Shown: positions 1 through 6,412 of the stretch, in pieces
Layout: the number at the start of each line of letters is the position of its first letter
Numbering within the stretch: the first letter of the stretch is position 1
NCBI RefSeq assembly: GCF_003815015.1
Contig: NZ_RKRE01000002.1
Span: 496,001-560,000 of the forward strand
Length of the DNA stretch: 64,000 bases
Origin: Thermodesulfitimonas autotrophica
GTDB lineage: Bacteria; Bacillota; Desulfotomaculia; Desulfotomaculales; Ammonificaceae
Direction: 5' to 3'
Made by a program: the position numbers and the translations under genes
The notes under the pieces: generated by a model
The model's database searches: none
What the model was told of the DNA's origin: nothing
The model's input: only the letters and a program-made list of their open reading frames with translations

Positions 1-293
1 CGGTTGGGTAGGGTAGCGACAGGCAGGGTAGCGACAAACGGACCGTCAACTACTCGTTCACCACCGCGGGATTTTTGAATAGCGGCTAATAAAGGATCGG
101 TGATCCGGTTTACCTCATCGGCCACATACGGCAATATGATCTTGCCCCCGGCTTCAAGTACCTTTAACATCGCGCAACCGGCAAGGTAGGAAAGCAGAAA
201 GGACCCCGCCCAAAAGTCGCGCGTTTTCCGGGCTTGAGCAACGAAGCCCTGCACAGGACCTATGGAGAAATGCAAAAGCATCTCTTCCTTCAT
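1..293 (-). CDS. cmr2: Cmr2/Cas10, N-terminal part, runs off the window
   Basis: Reading leftward from an ATG at 293, the frame stays open to the window edge and gives about 97 residues. The start reads MKEEMLLHFSIGPVQGF and continues with QARKTRDFWAGSFLLSYL. This is the characteristic N-terminus of Cmr2/Cas10, the large subunit of the type III-B CRISPR effector, which in this family binds target-activated nucleotides and makes cyclic oligoadenylate. The HD and GGDD palm residues would lie outside the window, so activity cannot be judged. The ATG overlaps the cmr1 stop as ATGA, indicating translational coupling. A short direct repeat (GGGTAGCGACA-like) at 8-36 falls inside the coding frame. 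Confidence 0.9.
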   Translation of the reverse strand, partial: MKEEMLLHFSIGPVQGFVAQARKTRDFWAGSFLLSYLAGCAMLKVLEAGGKIILPYVADEVNRITDPLLAAIQKSRGGERVVDGPFVATLPVATLPN

Positions 294-1456
294 GGCCACA
301 CCACCCTCTTCGCATTGAACGCAGGTCTTTCAAAGAAACAATTAATAACCTCGTAGTCAATATCTTGGTCAACATACACAGGTTGCAATCTTGCACGTCG
401 ATCTGGGCAATTAATCGCAATCTGTTCTCCTTCAGGCAGAAACGCTGCTGGCAGTAAGGTCATCACAGCAGCATAGCCGTTACGGTCTAAAGCATGGATA
501 TGGATGAAGAGCGGGCTCGCCCGCCGCGTGTAGTTTTTCGCCTCTACCGCAGCCTTCTGTTTAATACTCTGAAAAAAGTAGTTATGAGGCAGCCCGAAGA
601 CTGCACGTCTGGGATGACGCGTTATTCGTCGGCCGTTGAGATACTCCTGGATAATATCGTGGTCACCCGCAAAGTTTTGCTCGGCATCTTCACCCCAAGG
701 AAGCACATGCTTATCTCCCTTACTACGTCCGTAGCTACGGTAGCGCAGAAGTTCTTTCCCAATTTCGTCCAGGAGTTGGAACGCATCCCGCCCGGTTTGG
801 GTGATACATATTCTTGCTTTCGGGCTAAAAGCTGTATATGCTGGTATTTCCTCGCGGGCTCTATCAATACCAATTTCACGGAAAAATTCCCTTATCACCT
901 GGCATAGACTTGCCGCGTCGGTCGGTGGGCACCATGTCTCCCGCCCGTTTAACCGTAGCGATTTCAAGGAAAGCGAGCCAAACCCCTTGCGTGAGCGCGC
1001 GCCTGCGCCGCCGAAGAGCCCAAGGGCTTTCAACGCCTGAATGAGAAGTGCAATATCCTGTTCCGACACGCCTTTCTTTAAGACCAATCGGACTGTGAAG
1101 CTGCCGTCTGGCTTTAGGTAGGGTCGTACCGTCTTACCTTTGTCAACCACCCCGTAACCTAGGTAGGCCGCGCCATGTTTGTGCCATTGCTCTCCAACAG
1201 GAACAACGGTGAATTTGCTTTGGTTATTTACCGACAGGGAAAAGGACGCTTGCCCTGCAGTGCTGCCAAACAAACTACGCTCTGCCTCCCACACTGCCGG
1301 CCAGGTATTAAACTGTGGTAGTGCTACAGCGCGGAACCAGAACCGTAGCAAACCCTTCAATGCCGGCGGGCGAAGCTCGGGATTTTTCTCCTCAACATTT
1401 GCGCCGCCCAGAAAAAGAGGCGTTATCACCTGGTAAGTGGCTTCTACTATTTTCAC
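290..1456 (-). CDS. cmr1: Cmr1, type III-B CRISPR RAMP protein
   Basis: This 388-residue RAMP-fold (Cas7-like) subunit caps the crRNA-guided Cmr complex and contacts the 3-prime region of target RNA. The N-terminus (MKIVEATYQVITPLFLGGA, then LRPPALKGLLRFWFRA) is diagnostic of the Cmr1 family. A glycine-rich loop, GGAGARSRKGFGSL, near residues 150-163 is the usual RAMP RNA-binding loop. The start is GTG at 1456, preceded by an AAGGAGGG ribosome binding site. It lies 64 bp downstream of csx15 on the same strand and overlaps cmr2 by 4 bp, so it is part of one operon. I see no truncation. Confidence 0.93.
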   Translation of the reverse strand: MKIVEATYQVITPLFLGGANVEEKNPELRPPALKGLLRFWFRAVALPQFNTWPAVWEAERSLFGSTAGQASFSLSVNNQSKFTVVPVGEQWHKHGAAYLGYGVVDKGKTVRPYLKPDGSFTVRLVLKKGVSEQDIALLIQALKALGLFGGAGARSRKGFGSLSLKSLRLNGRETWCPPTDAASLCQVIREFFREIGIDRAREEIPAYTAFSPKARICITQTGRDAFQLLDEIGKELLRYRSYGRSKGDKHVLPWGEDAEQNFAGDHDIIQEYLNGRRITRHPRRAVFGLPHNYFFQSIKQKAAVEAKNYTRRASPLFIHIHALDRNGYAAVMTLLPAAFLPEGEQIAINCPDRRARLQPVYVDQDIDYEVINCFFERPAFNAKRVVWP

Positions 1457-1519
1457 TCTAAATCCATCCCTCCTTGCTCAGCGTTATCCGCAACATCAGT
1501 CCGCCTTTCCCCGCCGCTC

Positions 1520-1900
1520 CTACCGTTTCCCCCGGGCGCGCTCGCGGATGGCCTGCAGGTTGAGGATCTCGGCCACTTCGAAGCGGGGTACCAGGCTGCC
1601 GGGCACGGGGCGAAGGCGGAGTACCGGCGGGAAGTGGCCCGTGCGGCCGTGCAGCTGGGCCAAAAGACAAGCGGCGCTGTAGTTCAGCGCGGGCAGGTTA
1701 ATGATCAGCGGCGCCGTCTGCCACTCACTCGCCGTCAGGCCGAGCCCGTCTAAGAGCGCCTCGATCTGGGGCGCCAGGGGCTGGTGGGGGTCAATCTGTG
1801 ACGGGACGTCTTTCACCTCCTCCACTTTAACGCCGGTCAGGGCCTCGATCTGCCCAAGGTTCTCTGCCGTCAGCGGGTGGGAGAAGTTGATAATCCGCAC
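1520..1900 (-). CDS. csx15: Csx15-like CRISPR accessory protein
   Basis: A 126-residue protein starting MRIINFSHPLTAENLGQIEALTG. The INFSHPLT start followed by an IEALTG helix is the pattern I recognise for the Csx15 family of type III CRISPR loci. Csx15 has been proposed to belong to the group of small ring nucleases that remove cyclic oligoadenylate; that is family knowledge, not something visible here. The start is GTG at 1900, one base after the TAA of the CARF gene, so the two are almost certainly co-translated. Its place between a CARF regulator and cmr1 fits a role in controlling the second messenger made by Cmr2. Confidence 0.75.
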   Translation of the reverse strand: MRIINFSHPLTAENLGQIEALTGVKVEEVKDVPSQIDPHQPLAPQIEALLDGLGLTASEWQTAPLIINLPALNYSAACLLAQLHGRTGHFPPVLRLRPVPGSLVPRFEVAEILNLQAIRERARGKR

Positions 1901-1901
1901 G

Positions 1902-2789
1902 TTATCTCTCGGCCTCCGTCAGCGAAAAATAGGGCGCAAACTCGGCGATCAGCACGTTGCGGTCTACGTTGTGCGGCGGGTGACCGAGCCATTCCCTGAG
2001 TTTCTCGTAGACGCTCCTCAGCTGGTTGGCCACGGTCTGCTCGCTCTTGGAGAGAGCTCTGGCGATGGCGCCGTTGTCAAGACCCCGGCACGCCAACTGA
2101 ACCACTTCGCGCTCGGCTCGGCTCAGCCAGCGGCGGATGAACTCTTCCTGCCGCTTTGTTCGGGCGTTCCGGTTCAACCGCTCGTACCAGGCCACCACCT
2201 CCGCCGGGTCGTCCAGTTCAGCCACCGTCCGCATCAGGGTGCCGGCCTCGCCCCAGCGCAGCACCGGCACGGGCACCAGCCATACCTTTTCCTCCGGCGG
2301 CAGGTGCAGCCGCCGCTCCACGCCGGGGTGCCAGCCTTCGGTCAACAGGTGCCAGACATGGTCCTCGGGACCGAAGAGGAGCTGCGCAACCACCATCCCC
2401 ATGATGCCCATTACCTTGCGGCCGCCGGAGATGCAGAGGTGCACAATGCTGCCCCGCTGCCGGGCCCGGCGGACAACACCGTATAGGGTGCAGAGCAGAC
2501 CCCGCAGGTCCTCCTCCGTGCGGAAGTCAGCCACTGGTCCCTTAGGTGAGACCACAGGAGTCTGCCGCAGCGTGATGCCCGGGTAAGTTCCACCGCTGAA
2601 TTCACCGGCAATCGCGGCCAGCGCTTGGGCAACGCCTGGCGCTTCGGTATAAACCACGGTTACTTCCCTGACTCCCCGCCCCTGTTTGAGAAGCGCATCC
2701 AAAGTGATGGTGACAACCTGCGGCTCCACGCCCAAAGTCGCCACCAAAGCCTCCGTCCCATCATTTCTTGCCGCGTTACCCATCCTCAT
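1902..2789 (-). CDS. CARF (NE0113-type) protein with C-terminal LuxR-like HTH
   Basis: 295 residues in two parts. Residues 12-200 resemble the CRISPR-associated NE0113 family: an N-terminal LVATLGVEPQVVT strand-loop, a conserved TEEDL helix near 91, and the motif CISGGRKVMG at 119-128 followed by AQLLFGPEDHVWHL. This is a CARF (Rossmann-like) fold expected to bind cyclic oligoadenylate. Residues 222-268 (LSRAEREVVQLACRGLDNGA, then SKSEQTVANQL) match a LuxR/GerE-type helix-turn-helix. The protein is therefore probably a second-messenger-responsive transcription regulator rather than a nuclease; no HEPN motif is visible. It is the first gene of the operon. The start is ATG 2789, with a GGGGGAAG sequence upstream; a second ATG at 2783 is possible. 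Confidence 0.85.
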   Translation of the reverse strand: MRMGNAARNDGTEALVATLGVEPQVVTITLDALLKQGRGVREVTVVYTEAPGVAQALAAIAGEFSGGTYPGITLRQTPVVSPKGPVADFRTEEDLRGLLCTLYGVVRRARQRGSIVHLCISGGRKVMGIMGMVVAQLLFGPEDHVWHLLTEGWHPGVERRLHLPPEEKVWLVPVPVLRWGEAGTLMRTVAELDDPAEVVAWYERLNRNARTKRQEEFIRRWLSRAEREVVQLACRGLDNGAIARALSKSEQTVANQLRSVYEKLREWLGHPPHNVDRNVLIAEFAPYFSLTEAER

Positions 2790-3160
2790 TTATCTTCCCC
2801 CGGTTTTCCTTTACCGCCAAGACCGCTATTTACCACTTTTTGTAGTAACGGCTTACCAATTTAAGCCCTTAGTGGCAAACATACCCTTTAGCAGGTATTT
2901 CGACAGGATAATCAACGTTCCTGCTTGTGACCCCACTATAAAGCAGTTTTTTGTTTCTAAATAATCAGAAAAGTAGCCCTTCTGAAAAATTTTTACCAAA
3001 AAGTAACATTGCAAGTGGCCGAAACATAAGATAAACCGGCGGGACACGCGGAACCCTCCGCTCCGCCCTTAACTATGACCGAGGAGTGGTTGTTATGGCT
3101 TCGTGTAAGGAGTAACCGTCGATCCTCTAACCGGGCAACGTCAAGCCCACTCTTTCCGCA
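2790..3160. other. AT-rich intergenic region upstream of the CRISPR operon
   Basis: About 370 bp without a convincing gene. The stretch 2820-3020 is clearly richer in A and T than either side and probably carries the promoter of the leftward CRISPR operon. On the minus strand a weak candidate pairs TTATTT with TATAGT at an 18-base spacing near 2935-2965. A 64-codon leftward frame at 2853-3047 has no family resemblance and is probably chance. From about 3060 rightward the base composition returns to GC-rich and leads into gene relics. Confidence 0.4.
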
Positions 3161-3295
3161 GTGGGGGATCCGGTGCTCAGTGACGCCATCCTCACCGGCA
3201 AAGTGGTCGATTACGGGTGGGCATACGTTCTGCTAACGATCACCGGCATTCCCACACCGGTAAGCGCCCATTACACCATTCCGCTTCAAGGGTAG
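3161..3295 (+). pseudogene. Relic of an ABC-2 permease C-terminus (tentative)
   Basis: A 44-codon frame from GTG 3161 to TAG 3295 contains DAILTGKVVDYGWAYVLLTI. That resembles the final membrane segment of polysaccharide ABC-2 (Wzm-type) permeases, where a DAIL-G-x-x-x-D stretch precedes the last helix. After ITG the similarity stops and the frame ends within 15 codons. No upstream portion of a permease precedes it. I read it as a decayed fragment, but it is short and the match is only moderate. Confidence 0.4.
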
Positions 3296-3488
3296 CTTCA
3301 TCCATAACGCGGGCCTGGTGAAAAAAATCTACTTCCCCCGCGCGGTCTTGCCGCTTTCGGTGGTCTTCGCCAACCTGATAAATTACTGCCTGGGGCTCTG
3401 CGTCCTGCTCCCGGCGCTGCTCGCGCTTTTTACCGTCAGCATAGCCGCCTTTGACCGCCTGCAGCGCGCCGTCGCCGAGGAGATATAA
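3279..3488 (+). pseudogene. Relic of an ABC-2 polysaccharide export permease, middle part
   Basis: The frame ending at TAA 3486-3488 reads SFIHNAGLVKKIYFPRAVL, then PLSVVFANLINYCLGLCVLL. This is the conserved central stretch of Wzm-type permeases; the intact permease at 15553-16392 has VITKVYFPRIILPVSVVF at the same point. The fragment lacks the N-terminal amphipathic region and the last helices and has no start codon in a sensible place. Its tail (FDRLQRAVAEEI) is not permease-like, so a junction with other DNA lies near 3440. It overlaps the previous relic in another frame, showing that two pieces were joined by deletion. Confidence 0.7.
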
Positions 3489-3513
3489 CCCTATCCGGGC
3501 TTAAACCAAGAAA

Positions 3514-3541
3514 TTCTGCCGGCCCAGGAATATGATAAAAT
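3514..3541 (+). promoter_or_regulatory. Probable promoter of hicBA
   Basis: TTCTGC and TAAAAT are separated by 16 bases, with TGA directly before the -10 hexamer, and lie about 20 bp upstream of the hicB start. The site is weak at -35 but sits in the only suitable place and resembles the other small-module promoters at 4284, 5129 and 6223. Confidence 0.45.
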
Positions 3542-3562
3542 ATCCTCAGGCAGGTGATAGCT

Positions 3563-3781
3563 ATGGGATACGCTTTTCCGGTAATTGTAGAGCAAGACGA
3601 AACCGGAATGTTTGTGGCAACGTGCCCCGTGCTCACGGGCTGCTACACCCAGGGTCATACCATCGAAGAAGCTTTAGCGAACATTAAGGAAGCCATTCTT
3701 CTTTGTCTCGACGAGATACCGGCGGACGAACTGCCACGCTTAGAAAAGGTTTTCGTGGGGAATGTGGTGATTAACCCTTGA
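3563..3781 (+). CDS. hicB: HicB-family antitoxin
   Basis: 72 residues starting MGYAFPVIVEQDETGMF. The partially degraded RNase H-like fold of HicB is recognisable from the YAFPVIVEQDETGMFVATCP strand pair and the EEALANIKEAILLCLDE helix. The antitoxin binds and blocks HicA and usually represses the operon. I chose ATG 3563, with GGCAGGTGAT just upstream, over an in-frame GTG at 3554 that overlaps that ribosome binding site. The stop overlaps the hicA start. No DNA-binding C-terminal extension is present, so the HicB-HicA complex may regulate weakly or through the strand-swapped dimer. Confidence 0.85.
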   Translation: MGYAFPVIVEQDETGMFVATCPVLTGCYTQGHTIEEALANIKEAILLCLDEIPADELPRLEKVFVGNVVINP

Positions 3782-4014
3782 GCCCCAAGCTGCCGGTTGT
3801 TTCGGGACAGGAGGTAGTCCGGGTCCTTACAATGGTAGGCTACGAAGTGGTACGGCAACGCGGGAGTCATATGCGCCTAATAAACAGGCAGATACCTGAG
3901 CGGAAACCCGTAACCGTACCTGACCACGCAGAAATAGGGCCGGGGCTCCTCCGGAAAATTTTACGTGATGCAGAAATATCTCCCGCTGAATTCAGAAAGC
4001 TGTTGGAATCTTAG
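3778..4014 (+). CDS. hicA: HicA-family mRNA interferase toxin
   Basis: 78 residues with the double-stranded-RNA-binding-like fold of HicA. The signature GSHMRL at 29-34 carries the catalytic histidine, here H31, preceded by GYEVVRQR. HicA cleaves mRNA independently of ribosomes in characterised members. The start is TTG 3778 overlapping the hicB TGA (TTGA), so toxin translation depends on antitoxin translation; the antitoxin-first order is the less common one. The ribosome binding site of the following mosaic ORF begins at its stop codon. Confidence 0.88.
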   Translation: MSPKLPVVSGQEVVRVLTMVGYEVVRQRGSHMRLINRQIPERKPVTVPDHAEIGPGLLRKILRDAEISPAEFRKLLES

Positions 4015-4022
4015 GAGGAAAA

Positions 4023-4274
4023 GTGACCGCCGTCGCGATAACCAACCTCTGGAAAAAGTTCCGCATCTACCACGACTCCAAACAAATGGACCGGGAGCAT
4101 TACTATCGGGTCAACTTCTCCGGCACCCTGAACCTCTTCGAGGCCGTGCGCGAAGCCGCGCCGCGGGCCCGGGTGCTCTACGCCGGCTGGGCGCCCGCGA
4201 TCCCCTTCCGCCAGACGCTCAGCGACCTCCTCGCCTGGTGGCAGGAAGCGCTCGCCCTTAACAAGAACGGGTAG
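4023..4274 (+). pseudogene. Three-part mosaic ORF: ABC ATPase start, sugar dehydratase middle and tail
   Basis: An 83-codon open frame starts at GTG 4023 behind a perfect TTAGGAGGA ribosome binding site. Residues 1-18 (MTAVAITNLWKKFRIYHD) are the beginning of a polysaccharide or teichoate-type ABC ATPase. Residues 27-54 (YYRVNFSGTLNLFEAVREAA and on to VLYAG) match the central part of NAD-dependent sugar epimerases/dehydratases, and the last 28 residues (PAIPFRQTLSDLLAWWQEAL) match the C-terminus of GDP-mannose dehydratase-like proteins. No part retains a complete domain. I infer a deletion scar from a lost glycan locus; it may still be translated. Confidence 0.75.
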
Positions 4275-4283
4275 CCCGGCGTG

Positions 4284-4313
4284 TTGCCCGCCCCCCCGGC
4301 AAAATGATACAAT
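4284..4313 (+). promoter_or_regulatory. Promoter of the Uma2 gene (repeated promoter type)
   Basis: TTGCCC and TACAAT are separated by 18 bases, with TGA immediately before the -10. The block CCCCGGCAAAATGATACAAT is nearly repeated at 5136-5157. It lies 34 bp upstream of the Uma2 start codon. Confidence 0.6.
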
Positions 4314-4346
4314 GGGAACAAGAAAAAGCCAGGAAGGTGACACCCC

Positions 4347-4919
4347 GTGAACTTGCCGCTCCAGGAAACCACTGCTACTGGCGGAAAAACTTACACCTAC
4401 GCGGACTACCGCCAGCTCCCTGAAGGAGCACCTTACCAACTTATCGGGGGTGAACTCGTCTTGACGCCTGCGCCGTCCACCTACCACCAAATTATCGCGT
4501 TTAACATAGGGCTTCAACTCGGCAATTTCGTCATGCATAACCAGCGGGGAAAGGTTTTATTCGCCCCCGTAGACGTCTACCTCAGCGAAACCGAAACCTA
4601 CCAGCCAGACATCATCTTTATCGCCCAGGAACGGCTGAGGATCATCGAGCCGGAGCGGATCAACGGCGCCCCCGACCTGGTGGTGGAAATCCTCTCCCCC
4701 GCCACCGCCTACTACGACCTCCGGAAAAAATTCAAGGTTTACGAGCGGTGTGGCGTTAAGGAATACTGGATCGTGGACCCCGGGGAGAAATCGGCGCAGC
4801 TTTTTACGCTCAAGGAGGGTAGGTTTGTCCTCGACCAGGAGGCGGAAGGAAAAGGAGAGATCGCCTCTCGCGTCCTTGAAGGTTTCACCGTTACGCTGGC
4901 CAGCATCTTCGAAGGTTAG
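4347..4919 (+). CDS. Uma2 family protein (DUF820, PD-(D/E)XK nuclease fold)
   Basis: 190 residues matching the Uma2/DUF820 family. The pattern includes YRQLPEGAPYQLIGGELVLTP near the N-terminus, YQPDIIFI (Asp), PDLVVEILSP (Glu) and YDLRKKFKVYERCGVKEYWI with the following Asp-Pro turn. These supply the acidic and lysine residues of a PD-(D/E)XK restriction-like active site. The biological role of the family is unsettled. The start is GTG 4347 with AGGAAGGTGA about 8 bases upstream, and the gene has its own promoter at 4284. It stands alone in a strip of toxin-antitoxin modules, which favours a mobile or selfish module. Confidence 0.85.
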   Translation: MNLPLQETTATGGKTYTYADYRQLPEGAPYQLIGGELVLTPAPSTYHQIIAFNIGLQLGNFVMHNQRGKVLFAPVDVYLSETETYQPDIIFIAQERLRIIEPERINGAPDLVVEILSPATAYYDLRKKFKVYERCGVKEYWIVDPGEKSAQLFTLKEGRFVLDQEAEGKGEIASRVLEGFTVTLASIFEG

Positions 4920-5012
4920 CCGCCCTATAGCGGAAAGCTTAGCCTTCCCATCTCTTATCCAGAATACTGTTGACAGCCTGCCCTGGTACAAGAGCTTATC
5001 TAAGACAAGAAT

Positions 5013-5105
5013 GTGGCTCAAATCCTCCGACCAAATGACCGCGCCGAGCTCTGGCACCTGGGCACTCCAGATGACCATCGCGTCCCAAAATGAGGTCCTG
5101 TTTCG
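5013..5105 (-). pseudogene. Relic of a PIN-domain (VapC-type) toxin, first copy
   Basis: On the minus strand the frame reads RNRTSFWDAMVIWSAQVPE, then LGAVIWSEDLSH, after which the match ends. TSFWDAM and SEDLSH are the conserved third-acidic-helix and fourth-acidic-residue segments of PIN toxins. There is no N-terminal half with the first Asp, and the C-terminal part is replaced by unrelated sequence. The DNA around SEDLSH is close to that of the second relic at 6064-6195. Confidence 0.65.
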
Positions 5106-5128
5106 CTGCTGAATCTCTACCGCCGCCG

Positions 5129-5157
5129 TTGCCTATCCCCCGGCAAAGTGATACAAT
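5129..5157 (+). promoter_or_regulatory. Promoter of mntA-hepT (repeated promoter type)
   Basis: TTGCCT and TACAAT are 17 bases apart, within the block CCCCCGGCAAAGTGATACAAT that matches the one at 4292-4313 almost base for base. Transcription should start near 5164, 20-40 bp before the mntA start codons. Confidence 0.65.
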
Positions 5158-5200
5158 AAAGCCGCCCGGAAGACCCGCGAATGTGGAGTTGATCCCTTTA

Positions 5201-5611
5201 ATGGAAGCGGAAAAGATTTTCGCAGCAATCAAAGAGTACCTCCTGACGCAGCCGGACATCGCCGCCGCCTACGTCTTCGGCTCGGCAGCGCAAAATCGTC
5301 TGCGTCCGGCCAGCGATATCGACATCGCGGTGCTTTTCTCTCCCGGCACGGCTGCCAAAACCGCCCGGTTCGAGCGCCGGCTGGAGATTGCCGTAGCCAT
5401 TGAAGAACTCCTGAAGCGGCCAGTCGAAGTAGTTGACCTGGAGGCGGCACCGCCTTTCCTCCAGCACCAGATCCGCAAATACGGCAAATTACTTGTAGAC
5501 AGGGACCCGCAGCGGCGCAAAGCCTGCGAAGTGGCCTCACGCCGGCTCTATCTCGATATGCTTCCCTACCTCCGGTACCGCAGAGAAAGAGCCCTCAAAA
5601 GGCTGGGTTAG
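5201..5611 (+). CDS. mntA: MntA-type nucleotidyltransferase antitoxin
   Basis: 136 residues with the minimal nucleotidyltransferase (MNT) fold. The GSX10DXD signature is present as G27-S28 and D39-x-D41 within AYVFGSAAQNRL and SDIDIAVLF. In characterised HEPN-MNT pairs the antitoxin adds AMP to a tyrosine of the HepT toxin and so silences it. The start is ATG 5201 with GGAG 12 bases upstream; GTG 5183, with GGAAGA nearby, would add six residues (VELIPL) and cannot be excluded. It is followed four bases later by hepT. The promoter at 5129 implies a short leader. Confidence 0.85.
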   Translation: MEAEKIFAAIKEYLLTQPDIAAAYVFGSAAQNRLRPASDIDIAVLFSPGTAAKTARFERRLEIAVAIEELLKRPVEVVDLEAAPPFLQHQIRKYGKLLVDRDPQRRKACEVASRRLYLDMLPYLRYRRERALKRLG

Positions 5612-5615
5612 CGGA

Positions 5616-6038
5616 ATGGTGGACAAAGAACTGCTAGCGGAAAAACTGCGTCTCCTAAGCGAATACATTACCGACCTTGAGGAGCAGAAGACCATATCTC
5701 TGACCGACCTGAAGGAAAACAAACTTCTGCGCCGCTACATCGAGCGCACCCTGCACCTCGCCGTCGAAGCCTGCCTCGATATCGGCAACCACATAATCGC
5801 GGACCTGAACCTCCGCGAGCCCGCGGACTACAAAGACGTTTTGGCCGTCCTGACCGAAGCGGGTTACCTGCCGTCCGCCAAATTGGCCGACTTTAAAAAG
5901 ATGGCGCAGTTCCGCAACGTTATCGTCCACGACTACGCCCGCATCGAACCCGAAATCCTGTACGCCATCCTGCAAAAGAATATCGCGGACCTGCGCCTCT
6001 TCGCCCGCGCCATCAGGGACAGTTTCCTGCAACAGTAG
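5616..6038 (+). CDS. hepT: HepT-like HEPN-domain ribonuclease toxin (DUF86)
   Basis: 140 residues, all-helical HEPN fold of the DUF86 type. The RX4HXY active-site motif is intact: R100, H105, Y107 in FRNVIVHDYARI. Family members are RNases; Y107 is the residue expected to be AMPylated by MntA. It starts 4 bp after mntA, with the toxin after the antitoxin, as usual. Both genes have similar base composition to the flanking host DNA, so recent arrival is not evident. Two decayed PIN-toxin tails lie on the opposite strand on either side of the pair. Confidence 0.87.
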   Translation: MVDKELLAEKLRLLSEYITDLEEQKTISLTDLKENKLLRRYIERTLHLAVEACLDIGNHIIADLNLREPADYKDVLAVLTEAGYLPSAKLADFKKMAQFRNVIVHDYARIEPEILYAILQKNIADLRLFARAIRDSFLQQ

Positions 6039-6063
6039 AAGTTCCCGCACCCGCCGCAAAAGG

Positions 6064-6195
6064 CTACCGCTCCCGGCCCGCCGCCTCAAAAGGATTCACC
6101 ACCCGCACCCCGTCGTAAGCCTGACCGTGGCTCAGATCCTCCGACCAGATGACCTGGCAGTCCAGCGCTTGGGCGCTCCGGCCACTTTTAAGCAT
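6064..6195 (-). pseudogene. Relic of a PIN-domain (VapC-type) toxin, C-terminal tail
   Basis: The minus-strand frame ending at TAG 6066-6064 reads ALDCQVIWSEDLSHGQAYDG, then VRVVNPFE and a short tail. This is the standard end of a PIN toxin, with the SEDLSHGQ-G-V-VVNPF signature. Only about 43 codons remain before similarity is lost, and the first acidic residues are missing. The same SEDLSH block occurs in the relic at 5013-5105 on the same strand. The remaining 6196-6412 holds a promoter and the leader of the next gene. Confidence 0.75.
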
Positions 6196-6222
6196 TTCAT
6201 CCGGTAAAGCCCGGGCAACTTC

Positions 6223-6251
6223 TTGCCCGCCGCCGCAAGGTACGCTATACT
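6223..6251 (+). promoter_or_regulatory. Probable promoter at the head of the glycan locus
   Basis: TTGCCC and TATACT are 17 bases apart, the same architecture as the promoters at 4284 and 5129. It lies about 160 bp upstream of the epimerase start; the leader contains the short direct repeat CCCGGTAATA at 6344-6363 but no recognisable riboswitch. Confidence 0.55.
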
Positions 6252-6412
6252 TCCCGCAAATCAGAAAAGAACGAGAATCCCTCCCCTCCCCGGCAGGAAA
6301 AATCCACCCGCCCGGCGAATCTTGCTGAAACTGGGGAGGTGTTCCCCGGTAATACCCGGTAATAAAAAGAATACGCGACGCGCCTTGACACCAACCGCAA
6401 AGAGGTTAGAAA

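Noticed and set aside
1701-2486. 261-codon rightward ORF opposite csx15 and the CARF gene
   Set aside because: It is the shadow of GC-rich coding sequence on the other strand; the leftward frames have clear family motifs.
1-3000. Possible CRISPR array next to the cmr operon
   Set aside because: No regularly spaced 25-40 base repeats were seen. The short repeat at 8-36 is within cmr2 coding sequence.
2853-3047. 64-codon leftward ORF upstream of the CARF gene
   Set aside because: It lies in the AT-rich presumed promoter region, has no family resemblance and no good ribosome binding site.
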